In this document: in pieces, positions 32,001 through 44,000 of the stretch
Layout of the letters: each line of letters starts with the position of its first letter
How positions within the stretch are numbered: the stretch's first letter is position 1
Source of the DNA: Antedon mediterranea
Lineage: Eukaryota > Echinodermata > Crinoidea > Comatulida > Antedonidae
Direction of reading: 5' to 3'
DNA length: 64,000 nt
NCBI RefSeq assembly: GCF_964355755.1
Contig: NC_092674.1
Coordinates: forward strand, 21,044,001-21,108,000
Translations under genes and position numbers: made by a program
Notes under the pieces: model-generated
Database searches by the model: none
Told to the model about the DNA's origin: nothing
What the model saw: the letters and a program-made list of their open reading frames with translations, nothing else

Positions 32001-35000
32001 GTATTAAAAATGTTAAAGTGTTAATAAACAGTACTTCAAAAATGAACAACACATGCAAATCCAGATGCGTTGTTACTTGGGTTTCTGTATGGATATAAGC
32101 TGTATATTTGCTGTTAGTATGGGCTAAAATGCACGAGGCCCTTACCACTTCATAGATGTTCTCCCCTAAGGGCCACATCATGTCAGTGTTGCCAATTCAG
32201 GCACTCTCTTATCTGTCTATGACAGTGGCTGTGTGAGAAGTACACTGGAGTAACCCTCTACTCAACTAGGTTCTTTAAAGTAAACACAAGCATTTGTGTA
32301 CACTGGACCTATGGTTTAAAATATAGTCCTTGTTCTACCACAAGAACCATTGATGATATTATGTAAAGGTATTAGAGTTCCACAGTCTAAACCACTCAGC
32401 CAGCCACTCACTCACCATACTATATGATACCGTATGTTTGCTAAACATAAAAGGAAGAGGGTCTGGTCTCCCTAATGTCATGTTGGGTAAAATGTTACAA
32501 TATGTTACAAATTGCAAATGACAATGGCCCTGTTTCTGCTGCCAACTAAATACCGTATATTATACGGTATTTTTTGAATACCGTATATATACGGTATATT
32601 TTTGGCAGCAGAAACTGCGCTCATAAAAAATATACCGTATTTTGTATACCATATTTTCCCCACAAAATTTGTGGATAAAATACGGTATTTACAAATTAAT
32701 ACCGTATTTTTTGTACCCGTTTCTGCTGCCAATAAAAAATACCGTATTTTTTTTTTACATGACAAAAGGTCACCATTCGTGTTTTTATTTTCTGTCGCTG
32801 TTAGCTGCTTTACACACATGTATAGATATATTCGGCGAAAATGTGGAGCGAATACGTCACAGTTTTACTAAATAAATGTGTGTGGGGAAGCTAAAATGTC
32901 TGACCAACTAAAAGGTAATAAAAGGGACAACCACATTTATAAAGACATTTCTAAAAAAATAAAGCAGGAGTATGGAATAAACTTGTCTCCAAAGCAAGTA
33001 AACTCAAAGCTGAAGAGCCTGCGAAAGCAGTACAACATTGCAAAATACAATAACTCGGGGAGGGAACGAATTAATTGTCCCCATTACGATGTTTTCTGTG
33101 CTCTCAACATCTCTATCACTAGGGCTAGGCTGTTGAAAGTGAGACGTAAAACTTCCTTTATTGCGACTTTTAATTATCGATCAAATAAATGAATGGCAAT
33201 TTGGGTAAAAAAGATGAAATTTAACACGACCACCCAAGAAGTATTGTTAGCAGAAACGGGGTACTAAAAAATACGGTATAAAAAATACCGTATTTTATAC
33301 CGTATTTTTATACCGTATTTTGAGCAGTTGCAGCAGAAACAGGCCCAATGTGGCCTGACCATTCATTTTATGAAAAATATAATGTTACATTATGTCATGG
33401 GTAGTATACTATTATAAATCTACTTTTTTTAAAATTACTTATAATTAATTCTATGCATCAAATCGTAAGAACAAAAAATGTACAAACCTTAAGATGGCTA
33501 ACATGATATTCTAACAGCACTTTGGCATTGCTAATATTTTCCTTAGTTCCTACAAACAAGAATGGTACTGTACTGCAATTGTCAGTACTCCCACGTTCAT
33601 TGTCTCCTTCTATCTTGATGCGTACAACCCCAGACTTGTCAACAATTTCTTGTATAACTCGTCCATTCCTTCCAATTACTTTACCTAAAAAGTACAACCA
33701 CACATAAATGAACAAGATGATACTTCATACTCGTACTGTAGATCAGAACAGTACAAGTTATACAGTTGAATATAAAAATAATCATGAACAATGTATATAC
33801 TACTTATTGGTGATCTAGGGATGTATGCACACCAGGTTTAATAGTAATGTGGAGTTTGTAATTTCAATCGCACCAGAGAATTACTTTGCAGTATTCCCAT
33901 TGAGCATCTAACCATCAGTATTTAGTGAGTGAGTGGCCGAGCGGTTAAGACAGTGGAACCGTAATCACGTAGCCATAACATCGGCAGAGGTTCGAGGCTC
34001 ACTCACTCCATGGTTCTGGTGGTAGAACGAGTCTTCTCGGATAAGGACTATAAACCGTAGGTCCAGTGTACACAACTTGCTCGTGTGCACTTTAAAGAAC
34101 CTAGTACATCTTTCGAGACGAGTAGGGGGTTACCCCGGTGTATTAGTACATTACAGCCACTGATCATCAACTGGGCCCTCTGGGAGATCAGTCTTTGACT
34201 GAAGAGGTCACCCAGTATAAAGATAAAACAAACAAACAGTATGAGCTTAGTGGTCTACAGATGTTCTTTGCAGTATTCCAAATGTTCTAAGCCATCAGTA
34301 TACCTACAGAGAAGGGCATCTAACCATCAGCATGAGCTTCGTGATCTAGCAGAATTCATGACATGCTATACTGATCTGTGGTTCGATTCCAAACCAAGAA
34401 TCATTATTTTGTTGAAATAAAAAGTGGATATTCATTTCTCGTTAATATTAAACGGAAAAGAAAACATTCGTGTAGTGACTACTGGTGTTATCAAATCAAT
34501 GTTAAACTGTATTCTTTACCTATAAGATCTCTTGGTACTTCAAATTTATCTTCAATAAATTCTAACTTTGCTCTAGCAACTTGGACAGCTTCTTCCGTCT
34601 ATGAAGTTGGGAAAATGTTAATAATATTAATTCTTTAAAGTAATATTTATACTGTACGATACAAAATGTGAAAGAAATTGGAAGTGAACCTCTATATGTA
34701 CACTCTAAATGTACAGGTATGTTCATCAAGGTATATTCTTTACCACCTATACCTATCATGGTCTTTATTTGGAAGTGCTATTACTGGTTTATCAAAGTTT
34801 TTGCATACTATTCTCATCATGGTCCTTATTTGGAAGTGCTTACTGTTATTAAGGGCACATAGAGGTAAACTGACATCACCATATATTCTAAAGGTACAGG
34901 TAGGTTCATCAACATGTTTACAAACTATTCCCATCATGGTCCTTAATTGGAAGTGTTTACTGTTATTAAGGGCACATAGAGGTAAACTTAAAGCACCATG

Positions 35001-38000
35001 ATAATTCTAAAGGCACAGGTAGGTTCATCAACAGTTTTACCAAACTACAGTATTCCCATCATGGTCCGTAATTGGAAGTGGTTACTGTTAGTTTGGTCCT
35101 AAAATGGAGGTAAACTTACATCACCATATATTCTAAAGGTACAGGTAGGTTCATCAACATGTTTACAAACTATTCCCATCATGGTCCTTAATTGGAAGTG
35201 GTTACTGTTATTAAGGGCACATAGAGGTAAACTTAAAGCACCATGATAATTCTAAAGGCACAGGTAGGTTCATCAACAGTTTTACCAAACTACAGTATTC
35301 CCATCACGGTCCGTAATTAGAAGTGCTTACTGTTATTAAGGGCACATAGAGGTAAACTTAAAGCACCATGATAATTCTAAAGGCACAGGTAGGTTCATCA
35401 ATATTTTTAAAAACTACAGTATTCCCATCATGGTCCTTAATTGGAAGTGGTTACTGTTAGTTTGGTCCTAAAATGGAGGTAAACTTACATCACCATATAT
35501 TCTAAAGGTACAGGTATGTTCATCAAGGTCTATTCTTTTAACACCTGGCATATTACGAGCATCTGTAATATTGCTACCATGTGCTCCAATGGCAAGCCCC
35601 ATTAGGTCTTCAGACACAACAAACTCTTCCATACAACTCTCCGTTTGCTGCTTTGTCACCTGCATATATTAAATCAATCAAGATAAACAAAATCATATAC
35701 TTAAACAAAATTAATTGCCAAAAAAAGTGAATAAATTTATGGTTATTGTTGATTGACAATTCAATTTCATTAAATACCATTTTTAAACTGTGTTGGGATC
35801 TTTAAAAAAATAAATGTTTTCAGTACTATATCAAATAAACAAATATAATAATATGCAAATTTAAATTTCAGGCAATCTTGTCAAAGGTCAAATTCTTAGC
35901 CTGCCATGTTATGTGTTTCAATATTCAATATTTAACTTGACCTCATTATACAAATACTGACCTCTAGTTGCAAAGCTGCTTCTTCAGTTCGTTGCACTAA
36001 CATAATTTTTGTACGTAGACTACGAAAATGCATCTCACTTAAAAGTTCAGCTTTCTTTACGGATTGGGCAGCTTTACCCTAATAATGAACAAAATATATT
36101 TGGATTATGAAGCCAATCTTAAATAATTAAACATATTCTATAATTATATTAAAGCGATAAAGATGAGGAAATCGGTGAGAATGGGAAAAAGACAAGCCAA
36201 GATTCGGTACCTTTGTATTTTGTGTGTTAATTCTATTGTTAATCTAAGGACATTATATAATATACTGTAGATTTATAATAGAATAATACATTAGAACCCA
36301 TTTAAAGCTCTGTCTACCAAACTGTATGTGACAAAAATATGTGATGTGCTCATATATGGAAGTGATGTCATCACTACCATATTTGGGCATATCAATACCA
36401 TATTTGGGCATATCACTAACACATTTGTCAAACTAGTTTGATAATATAGACAGAGATTTAGACACACCAATTCACGGAACACTTTTGTTGTGTTCACTTT
36501 GTTGGGATTTTATTGTAAATAAAGTTTCAGAAAATGAACTTACAATGACTATTAGAGATTCAGTTTTGTCGTCATAATGTACAGACATTACCCCAGAAGA
36601 TTTGACTAACTCGCGATGATGCTGATCATTTTGAGAACTGGAATGAAACAACAGAATTAATTGCAAAATAATCACAAAATAAACACAAAATAATCAAAAG
36701 AATGAGATAATTACTACTAATGTGAAATAGATTGAAACTAAACCCAGGGCTAAAATTTGTAATTTCATCTAATAATTACATGTTCAATCAATTATTTCAT
36801 TGAGTAAATAAATTTACTAAATAATTATTCAAGTTTTATCATTTTTTTTGTAATAATTCACAAGTCAGATAATGAATTTTTAATTCCAGTAGATGACATT
36901 CCTCTACATACAAGTACTATATTAAAATCATTGACTTGCCTCTGATTTCTATCAATTTATAATGAAAATACATCACTTACTATGTTCGCAAGTCTTGCGG
37001 TACACTTATGGTAGCTTTGGTAAATGCATCGTTAGTTAACGGTGGACTGTAAAAAAAAGTGTAAATTAGGTAATAATGATGAGGTTGCTATTTACTTTCA
37101 AAATACCTCAACAATGAACAGGAAAATATCATTATAACTACACAATACCAACTATATATCACCAAACAGACTATTAACGCTTAAATATCACCACAACTAT
37201 CATCAACACCACTATAATTTAACACCTAACAATCACCACTAACTATCAACACCAAAATAACAAAACTGCTGTATCATACACCACTACTGTATATTTCAGT
37301 GTATAAGTCGCACCCCTAACTGAGAGTAAAATATCGGTATTTTTTATATCGTCGATGTATAAGACGTATTTTATATTTCAACAATGTTTTTTTAAAATTG
37401 TAATCAATATTATTGTAATAATATATTGTTATATCTACAACGGAGTCCTTTAGTTAGGGTTTTTCTTACCTAGGCTCGACCACTCCCAGCCTCAACAAGT
37501 TCTTTCTAACTTGTTATTCATGAGTTTCGCACCCGCAACATCGAGTGCATGACCGTGTGTGTAACATGCACGTATGTGGGCTAGCCTTGCTCGATCATTT
37601 CGAGAGGGCGCACGTTTTCACGGACAATCGTATTCGATTAGTATCAATGTATCCGAGAAGTGTATACGCTAGGTCCATGCTATAATCAACTGGAGAATAT
37701 ACTAGTCGAATACCATAGACCATGTGGCCGCCAAGAAGGGCTTGCGCTGGGGGTACGGCGGTCGGCGATCGTGCGTATAACTACAAATAAATACTATTCC
37801 AATCGTAAACGTTTACAAATGAAATTTTATCGGAGCGCCTAAAACAGCTCCATAATGAACAAATCTTTTCATCATATTTAGTATAACATCACGCTAAAAT
37901 GCCTGGAAAACTAGGCAGAAGCAGGTTGCCGTTACGTTAGTACACTGTAGCTAGCCTAGGCTAGGCCTAGCCAACGAGGTGACGATATGTACAATCTGTG

Positions 38001-41000
38001 TCGTGTGAGGCATAATGTTCGGTGTATAAGACGCACCCTTAATTTAGAGGTCAAATTTGCGTGTCAAAAGTGCGACTTATACACCAAAATATACGGTAAA
38101 TTACCAATCCATATAACTATAATTTAACAATGGGTCAGATGTTTCACTCGGACAATTGACATAATTTTGTAGTTTATACTAAGTACATTGAGAACAAGTA
38201 ATTCTCGGGTGGGACTCAAACCAATGACCTCGCATTTCGTATTCTCTAGACCACTAAGCTTGCGCTGATGGCTAGGGGTTACATTTTAACACTAATAATA
38301 TCATAACTAATAAGACCAAAATATCACAACTACTGTAATCAAAACCAAAATATCTAATACCAAAAAAATCACCACAATTTTCAACACCACAATGTCACAA
38401 CTACTGTAATCAACACCAACATTATTAATACCAAAAAAAATCGCCACAATTATCAACACCACAATGTCACCACAATTCTTGTTATCACTGTGAGCAACCA
38501 TCATCAATCAGCCTGTGGGTTATGTCCATCCACTGTGAATAGTGCAGAATTAGTAGAAACATAATGCTAAATTATGGTAGATGAACATTCTGATTTACTT
38601 AAGATTTAATTTATTTGAAATGACTTACTTTCTATTCTTGGGTCTCAAACGATCTTTTTGCACTATTTCATTGTAGGTGTTATCCCATCCTACATACTCT
38701 ATTACATAAAACTGCAATAAAAAAACAGAACACAGTTTATATAATTTCCATTTCAGCACAATAATGCGTATACTAGATGGTAATACAGTATTAGAAAAAT
38801 ACATCAATTTTATGAAAATGCTAAAATATTTTTTAAGGTACAATTGACATACATAGTGTTGTATACCCTTGTTTTTTTGTATCTGTTTCAGATAAGTTTA
38901 ATACAGTACATTTTATAAACTCTGTTTACTATTAAATTAATTAATAATTAAATTGAAATTTTAAAAATAGCAATGCAGGTATAGATCAGTACATTATACT
39001 AGACATACATTAATGCTATTTCACCTACCTGACTAGACATATTGTAAAACAGCCAACTGACCATTGCCTTAAATAGAGCTGATCAGCTTATTGCTGTTAA
39101 TATAGTAATTTAATTACCAACTCCATATGTTGCTTTGTTAAAAGGTTACACCTGGTTCTAATGACAAGTCCAACCCTTTAGATGAATTATGGGAATGACA
39201 TCCCTATACATTTAGCTAACATTAAAAATAACATTTTGTCATAAAAAAATTAGACTTTACAACACTCAAATTAGCTTTAAATCATTTTTATGATTTTTAT
39301 TAATTTAAGGTCCGAATAAAACAACTCAACAAAACATGGAATCGTTGGAATAACCATAATTAGCCTAGATCAGTTTCAGTTGCCTGGTGATTTTTCATAT
39401 CATTGCCTGCCTAGCTAGGCCTGGGATTGTTTGGTTGTTGTTGACATAATTATAATAGGTGTTAAAACAAATAATGAATGTTTTAGAGAATATTTCGCTT
39501 GTTTGAACAACAACTCCCTGGTTTGAACAATAGACTGGTGTATATTAAACTCATATGGCAGTCAATATTTCAACTAATGAAATATTCTTCACCATCCAAC
39601 TCATAAACATGCATTATTTGTATACTACTAATCAACCATTCAAATTTGCTGTAAAATTAAATAAAAGAAACTTAAGGGCCAGGAATGCAGTCAAATTTAG
39701 AATGAAGGAATTCAGTTTATTATGGTACTTGCTAAGCAAGTTGGTAACATGCCAAGAGGCCCAAAGCGTATTGTTTTCAAAGTTCTTTTATTTGTTTTCA
39801 AATCCATTCATCATTTGTCGCCAGCGTATATTTCAGAGTTAATGAAGTTTCGCTCGGCGACCTCGTTCCCTCCGGTCTACGTCTGACTTAACCACTCTTG
39901 ACTATTATCCACGGTGTAGATTGAAGTCATGTGGGGAGCGATGTTTCGTGGCCGCTGCTCCAAAATTGTGGAACTCTTTGCCTTTGGTGATTCGTGAGTC
40001 CCTCCGTTTCGATCTTCAAAGCTCAATTGAAAACTCACTTGTTTCGTTCTGTGTGAATTCATTTTTTTTTCTCATACATTTTATTCACTTTATTGTTTGT
40101 TAGGCAGGATAGTCAGATGCTCACATCACTATGACACTTGTGAATAAAAACAGTGTGGTGATGTGAGATTCCGTTTTCGGATTTTTCTGTTGTCTTGGTT
40201 AATTTATTCGGTTTTTAGGCTATTTCGTGGTTTACAGTATTTTATATCAAAATTTTTTCATTTTCACACTTGTACTAAACAGCGCATAGAGACTACAGTA
40301 GAACCTCCATTTTACGTACGGTACGGGACCGAAAGGCGTACGTAAAACAAAGGATTCGTAAAATCAAGGTTGACCTTAAATTGACCCCAAATACGTAGAG
40401 ATCGTAGCTATAAAGGCTACCCTGTTTGTCTACTTTATTGAACAGCATGCAGGTTGTCACTAGCTAGGCCCTTGCCTAGACTATTCAGGCCAGGCTAGCA
40501 GGCCTAGCAAGATGTGAGGCCTAACTAGAAAAGTACAGTACTGTACAGTATATACAGGCTGTGAGATGTTTAAATAAAGTGTAAAATATCACTGTTCTTG
40601 TATTTTCTATCAATAAAAACAGTCGCTGCTTAAATGCACGTGCGTAGCTTGACTCAAACACACAGCAGAATTCCACACACAGCCATGATTGTGGCTTTGT
40701 GTGCTTTGTTGTTGTTAAACTGCGCCCTCAATGTAAGAAAATGATGACGTCATCGGTTATTTTAAGCGTACGTAAAATCAAGGGAACGTAAAATCAGGGT
40801 ACGTAAAACACATGTTCTACTGTATTTGTATTTTGCGCTATATAAATTTTAAACCATAAACCATAAACCATGTATAATTAATATTATTAACAGTAGATAG
40901 GGCTCTGGTTTGCCAGCAAGTGGTGTTTTTGTAAAATTATATTTAATGGTTACATTTTAAATTAAATTTATATTTCTATATTATACAATTGACTTGCTCT

Positions 41001-44000
41001 CTGGCAGAACAGCATCTGTATTTGTGCAGAAGACACTACGGTCCACGTATAAAGAATAAATAAGATAAATAGCAAGAGAAGTTAAATGTGTTCCGCTCCT
41101 GGCAAGTCTGTGGTTTATGATGTTGTTGATTATTGTTATTATGAGATATAGAAAATAAATGAAATACCTACCTCTCCCTTCGCATCTTGTACCTTAGCAC
41201 TCCACCAACCACACGGTTCTCCTTCACAAGATCGAGAGTACACCTGTAAATAAAGTAACAATAGCAGCGACATGAAGATTAAGGAGTCTATTGTGTACTG
41301 TCCACATTTTCTAATTAATATTTTAAATAAAAATAACTTTACCTCAACTTCATCGTTGGCCTGAAGTTCACCAAAGTCATCAGTTCCTTCAGGCGGCATA
41401 CGGACATTCGAGAAGAGCACTTGACGTGGAGGAGTCCAACTTTATAAAAAAAACATAAAACTGTATGAGTATGGTATAAAATTATAGTATTTTGGATAAC
41501 AAAAACAGAATAATTCCATAGACTAAATTTGAGTGATAAAAATGTGAGTGACAGTTTCAACACACAAAGTGTGCCTATAGGTCTTTTATAGAGGTGTCCC
41601 ATGATTAGAGGTCTGTACTGTATAATTAAAAGTATATATTTCTCCTTTCCAGGGGAAAATGTCCCCTGAATTGTCTCCTGCAGGGAAAAATTTCATTTTA
41701 AAAATTTATTTAGCAATATTGCTAATCAAACTGATTTATGAGTCGAGAAACATAGTTTTGAATTGTATTTTTTTCTATGCTACACTGGCGAAATTATTCC
41801 CTGTCCTGAATAGAGATTTCCCTCCCCCGAATAGGGATTGCCCTCCCCCGAATAGGGATTGCCCTCCCCCCGAATAGGGATTGCCCTCCCCCCGAATAGG
41901 GATTGCCCTCCCCCCGAATAGGGATTGCCCTCCCCCCGAATAGGGATTGCCCTCCCCCCGAATAGGGATTGCCCTCCCCCCGAATAGGGATTGCCCTCCC
42001 CCCGAATAGGGATTGCCCTCCCCCCGAATAGGGATTGCCCTCCCCCCGAATAGGGATTGCCCTCCCCCCGAATAGGGATTGCCCTCCCCCCGAATAGGGA
42101 TTGCCCTCCCCCCGAATAGGGATTGCCCTCCCCCGAATAGGGATTGCCCTCCCCCGAATAGGGATTGCCCTCCCCCTGAATAGCGATTGCCCTCCCCTGA
42201 ATAGCGATTGCCCTCCCCCGAATAGGGATTGCCCTCCCCCCGAATAGGGATTGTCCTCCCCCAGAATAGGGATTGCCCTCCCCCAGTATAGGGATTACAT
42301 CTAAAAAAGAAAATGTTTTTTTTTTAATTACCAATACTTACTCATTTTCAAATGCTACAGTGACTTCCTCATCATGAATGTCACGAAGAAATCCCTGAAA
42401 AAAAAAGTTGAATCATTATTAATTCAGTAAATAAAATAACTTATTTTCAGGCCTTGTCTTTTGAAAATTATAGGTGTGCTACAAATTGCACTCCTCAATA
42501 CATTCAGGGCTGCTGTACTGTAGTGTGCTGTATATGTTGGTGTGTAGAAGTTTACCAAATTTAAGCATGTTGTAAATCGCACACCTCAAGGGCAGTTTAG
42601 GAGTGTGTTAGGTGAGTGATCGCACTCGACTCGCCTTAAAAGACAAGGCCTGTTATTTTATTAAGCTTTTATATCATTACCGTAGTTCCCCGGGTATAAT
42701 CCCACCCCCTTGCACGTGAAATTTGCCCGAATTTGGGAGGTGGGACTATACCCAGGGTTTCCCGGTGCATGAACTGAAAATGACAATATTTCTTCTGGCT
42801 ACGATTTAGGCTATCTAAAGCTATATTCCGATGTAGGCCTAGACATTAGACTGCCAGTGCCAGGTCATCTAGCTCTGTGCAAATCGCATGTTGTTGCATG
42901 TAACACGAACTACAGTACTGCTCTGGTCGGTATAGAGGGCGGGTTTTTTTTTTATGGTAATCAAGCATGCAGTATAGTGTAAACAAGGCATGCAGAATGT
43001 ACACGGCGAGCGAGTGTGCGGCGAATGCATGATGTGCAGAACGCGAAGATCGGGGCGATGATATTAAGGTTGTATTCAACTTTACGATGGCCAATGTTTG
43101 ATGAGTTTTAAGTCAACCGAATTCAGAGAAATTACTCTATTTTTTGGTGAGAATTTCTTTAAAACAAAATCAATGTCGGCCTAGCTAGCTAGGCCTACCT
43201 CTGTCCTAATGATAAATTATACACTGGGACTTTGCCCGGAGATATGCTTGCGTGCGAAGGTAATCGTAAAGTCGGGGGTGGGATTATACTCGAGGTGGGA
43301 TTATACCCGAGGAACTACGGTAATAGAAAGTCATATAAAGTTCGACAAAGCAATTTCAAAATATCTACATAGAAATCAAATTGAAATTAGGTGAATCTTC
43401 ACAATATTGTTTTCATAACAACAACATAATTATCTGAATTTACATTTGGACAGTTTGTCATTAAGTAAAACTTCAGCCATGAAATCAAATTAACATACTG
43501 TACACACGTATGTGCCTGTTGTTAATGAACTTTAAATGTTAGGATATTATGTGTATAAAACAAACATAACCCATTCCTAACCTAAGCACAAGTCTCACTA
43601 ATGAGGCTTCAAGTCAAAATCATAAGGTATATCATTACACACTAAGAGATCAAGTTGCCTTCCAGTCAAATTCCAATCATAGTTTTTAAAGAGGAAAATA
43701 GTCAACTATTAATTACTGTATGATGTTTGCATTGTGTATTATCATCTACATTATTGAAAATTCGGTAATATTTTGGCATGACTTTCCATATAATAAAATT
43801 CAAATTATTTTTTAAGGCGTCAAGATGGTTTAAATAAATTAGAGAAAAGTTACAGTAATATTAATAAGCCTCTAAAAAAATATAGTACATTTAGTCCTTT
43901 AAACAAGTTTATTTTCGACACTATTAGTATTATGCAATTGTCTGTCAAAATGTTGACACATGAAAATCAGAAATTAGAAGTTTATAATATTTACATTAAA

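Larger units (their letters stand above)
33488..36078 (-). other. Fmr1: FMR1 exons 8-11: KH1 and KH2 RNA-binding domains
   Basis: Exon 8 carries the helical block [20 protein letters not shown]1 (exons 9-10) has GxxG loop GAHG at about residues 236-239 in [17 protein letters not shown]2 (exons 10-11) has loop GRNG at about 299-302 in [19 protein letters not shown]. The isoleucine before that loop, equivalent to human I304 whose mutation causes disease, is present (about 298). The KH2 variable loop is short ([14 protein letters not shown]), lacking the long insertion of vertebrate FMR1. Both domains look functional. Confidence 0.92.

Noticed and set aside
34668-35001. Plus-strand frames resembling each other in tandem
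   Set aside because: Antisense shadows of the duplicated exon 9 tail of FMR1.
41780-42334. 184-residue minus-strand open frame of GNPYSGG-type repeats
   Set aside because: It is a translation of the intronic 21-bp minisatellite and has no unique sequence or splice support.
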